Below, in pieces: positions 1-10,985 of a DNA stretch of 64,000 nucleotides. Within the stretch, counting starts at the first letter, position 1; every line of letters starts with the position of its first letter. The notes under the pieces are model-generated. The model saw only the letters and a program-made list of their open reading frames with translations. It was not told the DNA's origin and searched no databases. The position numbers were made by a program, and so were the translations under genes. The DNA comes from Lachnospiraceae bacterium (GTDB lineage: Bacteria; Bacillota; Clostridia; Lachnospirales; Lachnospiraceae): NCBI GenBank assembly GCA_024690605.1, contig JAILOV010000034.1, positions 1-64,000 of the forward strand, given 5' to 3'.

Positions 1-1
1 C

Positions 2-1570
2 GAGATCGTCCACAAGCCCTCGTATGAGCAGCTCTTCAAAGACGAGATCGTTCCCTCGCTGGAGGGCTTTGACAAAGGCCAGCTGACCGAGCTGGGCGCC
101 GTGAAGGTCATGACCGGCGTGTACACGGGCCGCTCGCCCAAGGACAAATACATCGTCATGGACGAGAACTCCAAAAACACCGTGTGGTGGACCACGCCCG
201 AATACAAGAACGACAACCATCCCATGAGCCAGGAGACCTGGGAGATCGTCCGGAAGCTGGCCAAGGACCAGCTCTGCAATAAAAAGCTCTATGTCGTGGA
301 CGCTTTCTGCGGCGCGAACAAAGACACCCGCATGGCGATCCGGTTCATCATGGAAGTCGCGTGGCAGGCCCACTTTGTTGAAAACATGTTCATCAAGCCC
401 AGTGCCGAAGAGCTCGAAAGCTTTGAGCCGGACTTTGTGGTCTACACGGCTTCGAAGGCCAAATGCGAGAATTACAAAGAACTCGGCCTGAATTCCGAGA
501 CCGTGGTCGCTTTTAACGTGACGAGCAGGGAGCAGGTCATCGTCAACACCTGGTACGGCGGCGAAATGAAAAAAGGCATGTTCTCCATGATGAATTACTA
601 TCTGCCGCTCAAGGGCATCGCCGCGATGCACTGCTCCGCCAACACGGACATGAACGGCGAGAACACCGCGATCTTCTTCGGTCTGTCCGGCACCGGCAAG
701 ACCACGCTGTCCACGGATCCCAAGCGTCTGCTGATCGGCGACGACGAGCACGGCTGGGACGACAACGGCGTCTTCAATTTCGAGGGCGGCTGCTATGCCA
801 AGGTCATCAACCTCGACAAGGATTCCGAGCCCGACATCTACAACGCCATCAAGCGCAATGCGCTGCTTGAGAACGTCACGGTGGACGCGTCCGGCAAGAT
901 CGATTTCGCCGACAAGTCCGTCACGGAGAACACGCGTGTGTCCTATCCGATCAACCACATCAAGAACATCGTGCTGAATGTGAACCCGGTTTCCGCCGGC
1001 CCGCAGGCCGACAATGTCATCTTCCTGTCTGCGGATGCGTTCGGCGTGCTTCCTCCGGTTTCCATCCTGACACCGGAGCAGACGCAGTACTATTTCCTTT
1101 CCGGTTTCACGGCAAAGCTCGCGGGCACGGAGCGCGGCATCACGGAGCCTACCCCGACCTTCTCCGCCTGCTTCGGTCAGGCGTTTCTGGAGCTTCATCC
1201 GACCAAGTACGGTCAGGAGCTGGTGAAGCGCATGAAGAAGTCCGGGGCCAAGGCCTATCTTGTGAACACGGGCTGGAACGGCACGGGCAAGCGCATCTCC
1301 ATCAAGGATACGCGCGGCATCATCGACGCGATCTTAAACGGCGATGTCGGCAAGGCTCCCACCAAGAAGATCCCGATCTTCGATTTTGAGGTTCCCACGG
1401 AGCTTCCGGGTGTGGACACGGGCATCCTCGACCCGAGAGACACCTATGCCAACGCTTCCGAGTGGGAAGAGAAGGCCAAGGATCTCGCGGGACGCTTCAT
1501 CAAGAACTTCAAGAAGTATGAGGGCAACGAGGCGGGTAAGGCACTCGTCGCAGCAGGCCCGAAGCTGTGA
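2..1570 (+). CDS. pckA: Phosphoenolpyruvate carboxykinase (ATP), 5'-truncated by window edge
   Basis: Open frame from the window start; [12 protein letters not shown]-loop and [15 protein letters not shown] typical of ATP-PEPCK; track ORF 101..1570 is the internal-Met part. Confidence 0.97.
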   Translation, partial: EIVHKPSYEQLFKDEIVPSLEGFDKGQLTELGAVKVMTGVYTGRSPKDKYIVMDENSKNTVWWTTPEYKNDNHPMSQETWEIVRKLAKDQLCNKKLYVVDAFCGANKDTRMAIRFIMEVAWQAHFVENMFIKPSAEELESFEPDFVVYTASKAKCENYKELGLNSETVVAFNVTSREQVIVNTWYGGEMKKGMFSMMNYYLPLKGIAAMHCSANTDMNGENTAIFFGLSGTGKTTLSTDPKRLLIGDDEHGWDDNGVFNFEGGCYAKVINLDKDSEPDIYNAIKRNALLENVTVDASGKIDFADKSVTENTRVSYPINHIKNIVLNVNPVSAGPQADNVIFLSADAFGVLPPVSILTPEQTQYYFLSGFTAKLAGTERGITEPTPTFSACFGQAFLELHPTKYGQELVKRMKKSGAKAYLVNTGWNGTGKRISIKDTRGIIDAILNGDVGKAPTKKIPIFDFEVPTELPGVDTGILDPRDTYANASEWEEKAKDLAGRFIKNFKKYEGNEAGKALVAAGPKL

Positions 1571-1675
1571 CCTGACCTGAAGACTTAGCGGGGTACTGTC
1601 GAGCCTGGTCTGAAGGTCGTTCCGGCGAGCGTTTTGCGCGAGGCGGAACATCCATTAGGTCAGCAACAGATACGG

Positions 1676-1713
1676 GGCCGTCACGGTGAATACTGTGGCG
1701 GCCTTTTTCAAAA
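1676..1713 (+). terminator. Rho-independent terminator after pckA
   Basis: GGCCGTCACGG-tgaata-CTGTGGCGGCC followed by TTTTT. Confidence 0.8.
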
Positions 1714-1727
1714 GAAAGGAGAGAGAC

Positions 1728-3323
1728 ATGGCAGACGCAAAGGCGCTCATCGCGGCCGGAAAAGCGATCCTCGGTATTGAATTCGGTTCGACCCGAATCA
1801 AGGCAGTGCTGATCGACGAAGAACACAGACCCATCGCGCAGGGCGCGCATGACTGGGAAAACCGTCTGGAAAACGGGGTGTGGACCTATTCTCTGGATGA
1901 CATCTGGGACGGACTCACGGATTGCTATGCAAAGCTCGCCGCCGACGTGGAGAAGCAGTATGGTGAAAAACTCACACGCGTCGCGGCCATGGGTGTGTCC
2001 GCCATGATGCACGGCTACATGGCCTTTGATGAAAAAGAGGAGCTGCTCGTGCCGTTCCGCACCTGGCGTAACACGATCACCGGCGAGGCCGCGAAAAAGC
2101 TGACGGACCTTTTCGGGTTCAATGTGCCGGAGCGCTGGAGCATCTCTCACCTGTATCAGGCGATCCTGAACAAAGAGCCGCATGTTCCGCAGATCAAAAG
2201 CTTCACGACGCTGGCGGGCTACATCCACTGGCAGCTGACCGGCGAGCGGGTGCTGGGGCTGGATGACGCGTCGGGCATGTTCCCCGTTGATCCGGCGACA
2301 AAGGATTATAACAGGGGCATGATGGAGAAGTTTGACGCGCTCCCCGAGGTGCAGGCACACGGATTTAAGCTCGCCCAGCTTCTTCCGAAGGCGCTGCCGG
2401 CCGGAGAACAGGCGGGGATGCTGACCGCGGAAGGAGCGAAAAAACTCGATCCAACGGGCACGCTGCAGGCGGGGATCCCGCTCTGTCCGCCGGAGGGGGA
2501 TGCCGGGACAGGCATGGCCGCGACCAATTCCGTGGCGCAGCGCACCGGCAACATTTCCGCCGGAACCAGCGTGTTTTCCATGGTGGTGCTGGAGAGACCG
2601 CTGAAGGCCGTTCATCCCGAGATCGATGTGGTGACGACACCGGACGGCGCCGAGGTTGCCATGGTACACTGCAACAACTGCACGTCCGACCTGAACGCCT
2701 GGGTCGGCCTGATCAAAGAGGCATTGGCGCTCTTCGGTGAGACGCCCTCTGCCGATGATCTGTACGGAAAACTCTATCTGAATGCCATGAAGGGTGACGC
2801 GGACTGCGGCGGGCTGCTTGCCTACAACTATTTTTCGGGCGAGTCCATTACGGGCTTTACCGAGGGAAGGCCTCTCTTCGTGCGCCGTCCGGACGCGAAG
2901 ATGAGTCTGGCGAATTTCATGCGTACGCACCTGTACACGGCGCTCGGCGCGCTGAAGGCCGGCAACGATATCCTGCGTAAGGAGGAAGGCGTGAGCGCGG
3001 ACTTTTTCTACGGGGCAGGCGGATTCTTCAAGGTGCGCGGCGCCGGCGACCGGGTCATGGCGGCAGCGCTGGATACGGAGATCCGTCTCATGGAGACCGC
3101 AGGCGAAGGCGGCCCCTGGGGACAGGCGCTTCTGGCGGCCTATATGATGAATAAGGCGGAAGGAGAGAGCCTTGGCGATTATCTGAACAACCGAGTTTTC
3201 GCCGATGGAAAGACGGAGGCCTGCAAACCGGATGCGGCGGATGTCGCCGGGTTTGACAGGTTCATGGAGGATTACCGCGCGGGATACGCGATCGAGAGAG
3301 CGGCCGTGGATTCGCTGAAATGA
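1728..3323 (+). CDS. FGGY-family carbohydrate kinase (ribulokinase/xylulokinase-like)
   Basis: N-term [17 protein letters not shown] and C-term [10 protein letters not shown] phosphotransferase motifs; RBS AAAGGAG before ATG at 1728; followed by araD. Track start at 1686 overlaps the terminator hairpin, so 1728 is preferred. Confidence 0.85.
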   Translation: MADAKALIAAGKAILGIEFGSTRIKAVLIDEEHRPIAQGAHDWENRLENGVWTYSLDDIWDGLTDCYAKLAADVEKQYGEKLTRVAAMGVSAMMHGYMAFDEKEELLVPFRTWRNTITGEAAKKLTDLFGFNVPERWSISHLYQAILNKEPHVPQIKSFTTLAGYIHWQLTGERVLGLDDASGMFPVDPATKDYNRGMMEKFDALPEVQAHGFKLAQLLPKALPAGEQAGMLTAEGAKKLDPTGTLQAGIPLCPPEGDAGTGMAATNSVAQRTGNISAGTSVFSMVVLERPLKAVHPEIDVVTTPDGAEVAMVHCNNCTSDLNAWVGLIKEALALFGETPSADDLYGKLYLNAMKGDADCGGLLAYNYFSGESITGFTEGRPLFVRRPDAKMSLANFMRTHLYTALGALKAGNDILRKEEGVSADFFYGAGGFFKVRGAGDRVMAAALDTEIRLMETAGEGGPWGQALLAAYMMNKAEGESLGDYLNNRVFADGKTEACKPDAADVAGFDRFMEDYRAGYAIERAAVDSLK

Positions 3324-3348
3324 CGGATCGTTAAGGAGGGCAAGTACA

Positions 3349-4044
3349 ATGTTGGAAGAACTGAAGAAAGAAGTCTGTGAAGCGAACCTCCTCCTGCCGA
3401 AATACGGTCTGGTCACCTTTACCTGGGGCAATGTGAGTGCGATCGACCGCGCATCCGGGTTGTTTGTGATCAAGCCGTCCGGGGTGGAATATGACGGCAT
3501 GAAACCGGAGGATATGGTGGTCATGGATCTGGAGGGCAACCGGGTCGAGGGGAAATACAAACCTTCCTCCGATACCCCCACCCATCTGGAACTATACAGA
3601 GCATTTCCGGAGATCGGCGGCGTGGTGCACACACACAGTTCCTATGCGACCAGCTGGGCGCAGGCGGGGCGTGATATCCCCTGCTACGGAACAACCCATG
3701 CGGACTATTTCTACGGAGCGATCCCCTGTCTCAGGTGTCTGAACAAAGAGGAGATCGCGGAGGCCTATGAGGCGAACACCGGACATCTGATCGTGGATGA
3801 ATTCCGGCGTCTGAACAAGGACGTGGTGGCAGTCCCCGGGACTCTGTGCAAGAACCACGGTGTTTTTTCCTGGGGGAAGGACGCGCATGACGCGGTGCAT
3901 AACGCGGTGGTGATCGAGGAGGTCGCGAAGATGGCCTACCGTACCGAGCTGATCAACCCGGATGTGAAGCCTGCGCCGCAGGAACTGCAGGATAAGCACT
4001 ATTTCCGCAAGCACGGCGCGAACGCCTATTACGGGCAGAACTGA
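3349..4044 (+). CDS. araD: L-ribulose-5-phosphate 4-epimerase
   Basis: 231 aa class II aldolase family; [45 protein letters not shown]. Confidence 0.93.
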   Translation: MLEELKKEVCEANLLLPKYGLVTFTWGNVSAIDRASGLFVIKPSGVEYDGMKPEDMVVMDLEGNRVEGKYKPSSDTPTHLELYRAFPEIGGVVHTHSSYATSWAQAGRDIPCYGTTHADYFYGAIPCLRCLNKEEIAEAYEANTGHLIVDEFRRLNKDVVAVPGTLCKNHGVFSWGKDAHDAVHNAVVIEEVAKMAYRTELINPDVKPAPQELQDKHYFRKHGANAYYGQN

Positions 4045-4048
4045 GCAC

Positions 4049-5806
4049 TTACCTCATGCCAAAGCCGTCGCGGATATCATCGCCCAACGGCACGACGTCC
4101 GTTGCCTGCCAGCGCGTAGCCGGGAAGTCGTAATAGCCTGTGTAGACAAAATCGGTCGGATAGTAGAAAGAAAAATCGCCGATCGAATAGACGGCTGTCG
4201 GATACCGGTCATAATCCTGCTGCAGAAGAGGATGGGAGAGTCGCAGATCGCCTCTGCGGACAGTAATGAAAAGCAGCAGACAGGCAAAGAGCGCCGGCAG
4301 CGGAACAACCCCCTTCCTCAGAACGGAAACGGAACCCGCCGGGAGCAGCCGGAGAAGACCTTCCGCGACGCTGCCGCAGACAGAAGCGCATAAAAGCAGC
4401 AGATACCCCTCGCCGAAGCGCATCTGCGGGGTGGAAAAGAACCAGAAGACCGTGCAGACGGCGATCACCAGTTCCATAAACAGAGCATCTCCGGAAGCTG
4501 TGAGAACACATCTCCGGAGATGTGTTTTTTTGTGCGAAACGATGTCCCTGCCTGTCTGCAGCAGGAAGAGGCACAGCTGAAGCAGGAACAGGAAAAGTGC
4601 GCCGAGCGAAACGAGAAGCAGCAGCTGTGCCGGGCGATGCTGCCTCCGGAACCACGGGATAACATAGGCGAGCGGAGCGTCACTCATTGACGCGACGATC
4701 TCCGATGCATCAAAGATCATGCGGCCGTTTGCGGCGATCTCCTCGCGCTCGTAAATTCCCGCGCCGTCCGGGATCTGCCACGGGAGATCAATGAGATGCT
4801 GCGGCAGAACGGGGTACAGCAGCCAGCCGGAGAGGATAAAACCGCGCACGAAGAACGGCAGGCAGATCGCCAGAGCGCCGAGAACGGATGCCCGAAGCAG
4901 ATGCCGTCTGTCGTGCTTTTCTTCGCGGCAGATCATCACGAGGGGCTTGATACACAGAAGAACGAGCGGCGCTGCGGCAAGCTTGACGGTGACCGTGAAG
5001 ATCGCCAGCATGCAGACACAGACATAGGGCAGGGCGGAAGCTTCCTTTCGGGCGGAGAGTTCAGACCAGAACAGGAAGACGGCGCTGCAGAGCAGGAGAA
5101 AGCAGGTGTCCGAAGAGGGAGAGGTCAGCTCGTCGAAAAGAAAGAAGATGCCCAGCAGTGAAGCAAGACGGATCGCTGTACGGGTCAAAGAATGCGAAGA
5201 GGCGTCTTCTCCGTTCTCCGCGGGAGAAAACAGGCAGAGCGAGACGACCAGAAGTGCGATAAATCCGGGGATCGCGTGAAAGGACTGCCCGGTCAGCCAG
5301 ACAAAGCTGAACAGCGCATACAGCGAAAAGCAGGCGTTGTTATAGGCAAAATGGCTTTGCAGATTACCGAGCCCCGGCACGACGCCGTAGCGTTCGATCC
5401 AGTGGACGGACTGTGCATGGTAGAGCGGTGTGTCGATGTGCCAGTTGCCGGCAGAGGAGCCTGCGGCAAAGAGCAGGATGAGCAGGGTGCCGGTGAGGAG
5501 AAGGCGTGCGGTTCGCCGCCGGTCGGCGCGCAGGAAGCGGCCCGCGGACCGAAGCTGAGAGAGCAGTGACTTGCGGCAGATGAGCGCCGCCGCGAGGCAG
5601 AGAAGATGAAAAAGGAGAATGGCGGTGAGACCGACGCCGGCAAACAGGCTGAAGATCTCCGCATAGACCGATGCCAAAACAAGACCGGCGAAAAGGCAGG
5701 CGGTCTGCCGGTGCGGGATCAGTCCAAGCCCCCTGCGGAGCAGGAAAAATCCGAGGATATAACAGGTCAGGGCAGCATCCGCCCATATCAGACATACGGA
5801 AAGCAT
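4049..5806 (-). CDS. Polytopic membrane protein, LIC_10190-like (possible glycosyltransferase-type)
   Basis: 585 aa, many hydrophobic segments; DTPLYHAQSVHWIERYGVVPGLGNLQSHFAYNNACF matches the family motif as recalled. Confidence 0.6.
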   Translation of the reverse strand: MLSVCLIWADAALTCYILGFFLLRRGLGLIPHRQTACLFAGLVLASVYAEIFSLFAGVGLTAILLFHLLCLAAALICRKSLLSQLRSAGRFLRADRRRTARLLLTGTLLILLFAAGSSAGNWHIDTPLYHAQSVHWIERYGVVPGLGNLQSHFAYNNACFSLYALFSFVWLTGQSFHAIPGFIALLVVSLCLFSPAENGEDASSHSLTRTAIRLASLLGIFFLFDELTSPSSDTCFLLLCSAVFLFWSELSARKEASALPYVCVCMLAIFTVTVKLAAAPLVLLCIKPLVMICREEKHDRRHLLRASVLGALAICLPFFVRGFILSGWLLYPVLPQHLIDLPWQIPDGAGIYEREEIAANGRMIFDASEIVASMSDAPLAYVIPWFRRQHRPAQLLLLVSLGALFLFLLQLCLFLLQTGRDIVSHKKTHLRRCVLTASGDALFMELVIAVCTVFWFFSTPQMRFGEGYLLLLCASVCGSVAEGLLRLLPAGSVSVLRKGVVPLPALFACLLLFITVRRGDLRLSHPLLQQDYDRYPTAVYSIGDFSFYYPTDFVYTGYYDFPATRWQATDVVPLGDDIRDGFGMR

Positions 5807-5895
5807 GAAATCTCCACAAAAATAGTGCGTTTTTGCCTGAATTATGGTAACATAGAGAAGTCCGTTTTGTCATTATCATTATTCGATCGGAGGAA

Positions 5896-6732
5896 ATGTC
5901 GATGACTAACAAAGAACTTCAGAAAACTGCCAATGAGGTTCGCAAGGGGATCCTGACGGCCGTGCATGCGGCGAAGGCGGGGCATCCCGGCGGATCGCTC
6001 TCCAGCGCGGATCTGATGACCTATCTCTATTTCGAGGAGATGAACATCGATCCGAAGCATGTGGACAATCCTGACCGCGACCGGTTCGTGCTCTCCAAAG
6101 GGCACTGTGCGCCGGGACTTTATTCCACGATGGCGAACCGCGGCTATTTCCCGGTGGAGGAGCTGAAGACGCTCCGTCATCTCGGTTCCCGTCTGCAGGG
6201 ACATCCCTCCATGCAGTATCTTCCGGGACTGGACATGTCGAGCGGGTCGCTCGGACAGGGCATTTCCGCCGCCTGCGGTATGGCTCTCGCGGGCAAGATG
6301 GACGGTAAGGATTACCGCGTATATACCATGCTCGGAGACGGCGAACTGGAGGAAGGTCAGGTATGGGAGGCGGCGATGTTCGCCGGTTTCCGCAAGCTGG
6401 ACAACCTGACGGTCATCGTCGACAACAACAATCTGCAGATCGACGGTCCGATCGATACGGTCTGCTCTCCCTATCCGATCGATAAGAAGTTCGAGGCCTT
6501 CAACTTCCACGTGATCAATATCGACGCGCATGATTTTGACCAGATTCGCGCGGCATTCGAGGAAGCAAAGAAGACAAAGGGAATGCCCACGGCGATCGTC
6601 GCGAAGAGTGTGAAGGGTAAGGGCGTGTCGTTCATGGAAAATCAGGTCGGCTGGCACGGCAAGGCACCGAACGACGAGGAATACGCAAAGGCGATGGCTG
6701 ATCTTGAGGCCATTGACAAGGCGCTGGCGTAA
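5896..6732 (+). CDS. Transketolase, N-terminal subunit
   Basis: GHPGGSLSSADLMTYLYF, LGDGELEEGQVWEAAMFAG thiamine-diphosphate binding motif. Confidence 0.95.
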   Translation: MSMTNKELQKTANEVRKGILTAVHAAKAGHPGGSLSSADLMTYLYFEEMNIDPKHVDNPDRDRFVLSKGHCAPGLYSTMANRGYFPVEELKTLRHLGSRLQGHPSMQYLPGLDMSSGSLGQGISAACGMALAGKMDGKDYRVYTMLGDGELEEGQVWEAAMFAGFRKLDNLTVIVDNNNLQIDGPIDTVCSPYPIDKKFEAFNFHVINIDAHDFDQIRAAFEEAKKTKGMPTAIVAKSVKGKGVSFMENQVGWHGKAPNDEEYAKAMADLEAIDKALA

Positions 6733-6746
6733 CGGAGGGCGAGAGA

Positions 6747-7688
6747 ATGAGCGATGTGAAGAAGATTGCAACCAGAGTGAGTTACGGCGAGGCGCTGAAG
6801 GCCATGGGTGCGGAGTATCCGAACCTGGTGGTGCTCGACGCCGACGTCGCGGCGTCAACAATGACCGCCACTTTTAAAAAGGAATTCCCGGACAGGCATA
6901 TCGACTGCGGTATCGCCGAGGCCAACATGATGGATATCGCAGCGGGACTCGCAACCTGCGGGAAGATCCCGTTTGTCAGCGCTTTCGCGATGTTTGCCGC
7001 GGGCCGCGCTTTTGAACAGGTGCGCAACTCCGTCGGCTATCCGAAGCTTAACGTCAAGATCGGCGGCACGCACGCCGGCATCACGGTCGGCGAGGACGGC
7101 GCGAGCCATCAGTGCAACGAGGATTTCGCCCTGATGCGCGTGATCCCCGGGATGGTCGTCATGTGCCCGGCCGATGATATTGAGGCCAAGGCCTGTGTCC
7201 GCGCGGCGATCAAGCATCAGGGGCCGGTATACATCCGTTTCGGCCGAGCGGCATGCACGGTGATCAATGACCGGCCTGATTACAAATTCGAACTCGGCAA
7301 GGGGACCGTGGTGCGCGAGGGCAAGGATGTGTCGATCATCGCGACCGGGATCTGCGTGGATTCCGCGCTCGAAGCGGCCAAAACGCTGGAAGCGGAGGGC
7401 ATAGATGCCGAGGTCATCAACATCTGCACCATCAAGCCGCTGGATGCGGAGCTGATCGCAAAGAGCGCGAAGAAAACCGGCAAGGTCATCACGGTGGAGG
7501 AGCATTCCGTGATCGGCGGCCTCGGAAGCGCCGTTTGCGACGCGCTTGCCGAGCTCTGCCCCACACCGGTGAAAAAACTGGGCATGCAGGACGTCTACGG
7601 TGAATCGGGAACTGCGGCGGAGCTGGTGCACAAGTTCGGTCTTGACGGCGAGGGTGTCGCCAATGCCGTTCGCGGATTCGTGAAATAA
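6747..7688 (+). CDS. Transketolase, C-terminal subunit
   Basis: 313 aa; Pyr and C-terminal transketolase domains (VVLDADVAAST, GIAEANMMDIAAGLA, GGTHAGITVGEDGASHQ). Confidence 0.95.
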   Translation: MSDVKKIATRVSYGEALKAMGAEYPNLVVLDADVAASTMTATFKKEFPDRHIDCGIAEANMMDIAAGLATCGKIPFVSAFAMFAAGRAFEQVRNSVGYPKLNVKIGGTHAGITVGEDGASHQCNEDFALMRVIPGMVVMCPADDIEAKACVRAAIKHQGPVYIRFGRAACTVINDRPDYKFELGKGTVVREGKDVSIIATGICVDSALEAAKTLEAEGIDAEVINICTIKPLDAELIAKSAKKTGKVITVEEHSVIGGLGSAVCDALAELCPTPVKKLGMQDVYGESGTAAELVHKFGLDGEGVANAVRGFVK

Positions 7689-7692
7689 GGCG

Positions 7693-8364
7693 ATGAAAAA
7701 GCGGATCCTTTCCCCCTCCATCCTCTCGGCGGATTTTACCAGACTGGGCGAGCAGGTTAAGGAGGCAGAGAAAGCGGGAGCGGAATATCTGCACATTGAT
7801 GTGATGGACGGTGTCTTTGTCCCGTCCATCACATTTGGTATGCCGATCATCAAGTCGCTCAGACCTCATACGGATCTGGTCTTCGATGTCCACCTGATGA
7901 TCCTTGATCCGATCCGCTATATCGACCGCTTCATCGATCTCGGTGCCGAAGTGCTCACCTTTCACGAGGAAGTCGCGCGAGAGCCCAAGGAGTTGACGGC
8001 CCTGATCGACAAGATCCACGCGCGCGGCAAGAAAGCGGGCATGGCGATCAAGCCGGAGACGGACATTTCCGTTTTCAAGCCCTTTCTGCACGAACTGGAG
8101 CAGTTTCTGGTCATGACCGTCCGTCCGGGCTACGGCGGACAGGCCTATATTCCGGAGACCACGGAAAAGATCTGGCAGACAAGAAAAATGCTGGATGCCG
8201 CCGGGATCGATGCCGACATCCAGGTGGACGGCGGTATCACCGATGAAACGCTGCCGATCGTGCTGGAAGCGGGTGCCAACGTGATCGTGGCCGGTTCCGC
8301 TCTCTTTAAGGGAGATATTGCCGATAACTGCGGGCGTTTTCTTGCAAAGATGAACAAAGGATGA
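7693..8364 (+). CDS. rpe: Ribulose-phosphate 3-epimerase
   Basis: SPSILSADFTRLGEQV, HIDVMDGVFVPSITFG, VMTVRPGYGGQAYI, QVDGGI. Confidence 0.96.
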   Translation: MKKRILSPSILSADFTRLGEQVKEAEKAGAEYLHIDVMDGVFVPSITFGMPIIKSLRPHTDLVFDVHLMILDPIRYIDRFIDLGAEVLTFHEEVAREPKELTALIDKIHARGKKAGMAIKPETDISVFKPFLHELEQFLVMTVRPGYGGQAYIPETTEKIWQTRKMLDAAGIDADIQVDGGITDETLPIVLEAGANVIVAGSALFKGDIADNCGRFLAKMNKG

Positions 8365-8447
8365 TAAAATAACAACAGATATTATCGGATAACGGGATGG
8401 CACTGAAACGAGCAACGGGCGGGGCACCTGCCTTTACCTGGAAGAAA

Positions 8448-9311
8448 ATGAACCGCAATGACCCCTGCTGGTGCGGCAGCGGTAAAAAATACAAGGCCTG
8501 TCATGAGAGTTTTGATGACAGGATCATTCGCTGTGAGCGGCAGGGAATGATCGTCCCGAAGCGGGAATCGATCAAGATGCCCGCGGATATCGAGGGGATT
8601 AAAGCGAGCGCAAGGATCAATGTCGCAGCACTCGATGCGGTTGCGGAAAAGATCCGTGTCGGCATGTCCACAGGGGAGATCGACCGGATCGTTGAGGAGA
8701 CGACCCGGAAAATGGGCGGGATCCCGGCTCCGCTGAATTATGAGGGTTTCCCGAAGAACTGCTGCACTTCGATCAACGATCAGGTGTGTCACGGGATCCC
8801 CTCGGAGGAGGATATCCTCAAAGACGGCGATATCGTCAATGTCGACTGTTCGACGATCTACAATGGGTATTTTTCCGACTCCTCGCGGATGTTTCTTCTT
8901 GGCGATGTGTCGCCGGAGAAAAAACGTCTGGTGGAAGTGACGAAGGAATGCATGGAGATCGGCATTCAGGCCGTACACCCATGGGAGCCTTTGGGGAACA
9001 TGGGTGACGCGGTACATCAGCATGCGCTGAAAAACGGCTACAGCGTTGTGCGGGAGATCGGCGGACACGGCTGCGGGTTTTCGTTTCATGAGGAACCCTT
9101 CGTGAGTTACGTGTCAAAGCCGGGCACCGAAATGCTCATGGTGCCGGGGTTTGTGTTCACGATCGAGCCGATGATCAACGCGGGCGGTGAGGAGATCTTT
9201 GTAGACGATACCAACGACTGGACGGTCTACACGGAGGATCATTCCCCTTCCGCGCAGTGGGAGGTTGAGGTGGTTGTTACAGAGGACGGATGCGAGGTGC
9301 TCTCATGGTAA
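8448..9311 (+). CDS. map: Type I methionyl aminopeptidase with N-terminal SEC-C zinc motif
   Basis: NRNDPCWCGSGKKYKACH SEC-C motif, then MetAP catalytic residues (NVDCSTIYNGYFSDSSR, GHGCGFSFHEEPFV, FTIEPMIN). Confidence 0.93.
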   Translation: MNRNDPCWCGSGKKYKACHESFDDRIIRCERQGMIVPKRESIKMPADIEGIKASARINVAALDAVAEKIRVGMSTGEIDRIVEETTRKMGGIPAPLNYEGFPKNCCTSINDQVCHGIPSEEDILKDGDIVNVDCSTIYNGYFSDSSRMFLLGDVSPEKKRLVEVTKECMEIGIQAVHPWEPLGNMGDAVHQHALKNGYSVVREIGGHGCGFSFHEEPFVSYVSKPGTEMLMVPGFVFTIEPMINAGGEEIFVDDTNDWTVYTEDHSPSAQWEVEVVVTEDGCEVLSW

Positions 9312-10960
9312 ACAAAGGGAAATACTATATCACGACGGCGATCGCCTATACATCGGGGAAGCCGCATATCGGCAACAACTACGAGATCGTGCTCGCGGAT
9401 GCGATCGCGCGTTACAGGCGTGCGGACGGCTATGATGTTCACTTCCTGACGGGCTCCGATGAGCACGGACAGAAGATCGAGACGCGTGCGATCGAGGCGG
9501 GTTGCGCCTCTCCCAAGGAATTCGTTGACAGAACAGCGGGGGAGATCCGGCGTCTCTGGGATCTGATGAACACGAGCTATGACCGTTTCATCCGGACGAC
9601 GGATGAGGATCATGAGCGGCAGGTTCAGAAAATCTTTAAAAAGCTTTACGAGCAGGGCGATATCTATAAGGGCAGTTATGACGGCCTGTACTGCACGGAA
9701 TGCGAGGCCTATTACACGAAGAGTCAGCTGGTCGAAGGCAAATGCCCCGTCTGCGGAGGCGATGTGCATCCGATGGCGGAGGAGGCCTATTTCTTCCGGA
9801 TGAGCAAATATGCCGATCGCCTGATCGACTATATCAACACGCACCCTGAATTCATCCAGCCGGTGGCCAGAAAAAATGAGATGATGAACAATTTCCTGCT
9901 TCCCGGCCTGCAGGATCTCTGTGTGTCCCGCACCTCTTTCAAGTGGGGGATCCCGGTTGATTTTGATCCCGGACATGTGGTCTACGTGTGGCTGGATGCG
10001 CTTACCAATTACATCACGGGCGTCGGCTATGATGCGGACGGGAACAGCGGCGAGCTCTACAACAAATACTGGCCGGCGGATCTGCATCTGATCGGCAAGG
10101 ACATTGTCCGTTTCCACACGATCTACTGGCCGATCTTCCTGATGGCACTGGATGTGCCGCTGCCGAAGCAGATCTTCGGACACCCCTGGCTGCTGCAGGG
10201 CGGCGAGAAGATGTCCAAATCCAAGGGGAATGTGATCTACGCAGATGATCTGGCAGGCATCTTCGGCGTTGATGCGGTGCGGTATTTTGTGCTCCATGAA
10301 ATGCCCTATGACAATGACGGCGTGATCACATGGGAGCTGATGGTCGAGCGCTACAACTCCGATCTGGCCAACACGCTGGGCAATCTGGTGTCCCGTACGG
10401 TCGCGATGAGCAATAAGTACTTCGGCGGCATCGTCGAGGATACGGGCGCGTCGGAGCCGGTGGACGCCGATCTGAAGAATCTGGTCCGGGGCACCTATGA
10501 GACGGTGGAAAAGAAGATGGAGGAGCTTCGTGTCGCGGAAGCGCTGACGGAGATCTTCCAGATCTTTAAGCGCAGCAACAAATATATTGATGAGACGGAG
10601 CCGTGGGTTTTGGCCAAGGATGAGGCCAGACAGGACAGACTGAAGACGGTTCTCTATAATCTCACGGAGTCGATCGCGATCGGCGCGTCGCTTCTTGCGC
10701 CGTTCATGCCCGAGAGCGCGCAGCAGATCGCCGAAGCGATCGGCATGACATCAGGGCTCCGCGAATTCGACACGCTGACGACCTTCGGTCTTTATCCGAA
10801 CGGAAACAAGGTCCGGGAGGGAAGTGCGGTCCTGTTCGCACGCAAGGATCTGAAAGAGGTGCTGGAGAAGGCGGCACAGATCACGGAGAAGCAGAAAGCG
10901 GAATACGATGAGGCCAAACGACTCGCCGAGGAGAACCTGAAAAAGGCGGGCAAGCTGTAG
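9305..10960 (+). CDS. metG: Methionyl-tRNA synthetase
   Basis: YTSGKPHIGNNYEIVLADAIARY (HIGH region), KMSKSKGN; ATGGTAA overlap with the map stop. Confidence 0.97.
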   Translation: MVNKGKYYITTAIAYTSGKPHIGNNYEIVLADAIARYRRADGYDVHFLTGSDEHGQKIETRAIEAGCASPKEFVDRTAGEIRRLWDLMNTSYDRFIRTTDEDHERQVQKIFKKLYEQGDIYKGSYDGLYCTECEAYYTKSQLVEGKCPVCGGDVHPMAEEAYFFRMSKYADRLIDYINTHPEFIQPVARKNEMMNNFLLPGLQDLCVSRTSFKWGIPVDFDPGHVVYVWLDALTNYITGVGYDADGNSGELYNKYWPADLHLIGKDIVRFHTIYWPIFLMALDVPLPKQIFGHPWLLQGGEKMSKSKGNVIYADDLAGIFGVDAVRYFVLHEMPYDNDGVITWELMVERYNSDLANTLGNLVSRTVAMSNKYFGGIVEDTGASEPVDADLKNLVRGTYETVEKKMEELRVAEALTEIFQIFKRSNKYIDETEPWVLAKDEARQDRLKTVLYNLTESIAIGASLLAPFMPESAQQIAEAIGMTSGLREFDTLTTFGLYPNGNKVREGSAVLFARKDLKEVLEKAAQITEKQKAEYDEAKRLAEENLKKAGKL

Positions 10961-10985
10961 ACCGCGAAGAAAGGAGCTGATCGTT

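Noticed and set aside
1509-3632. 707-aa minus-strand ORF
   Set aside because: Antisense to the well-supported FGGY kinase and araD genes; His/Arg-rich composition typical of shadow frames in GC-rich DNA.
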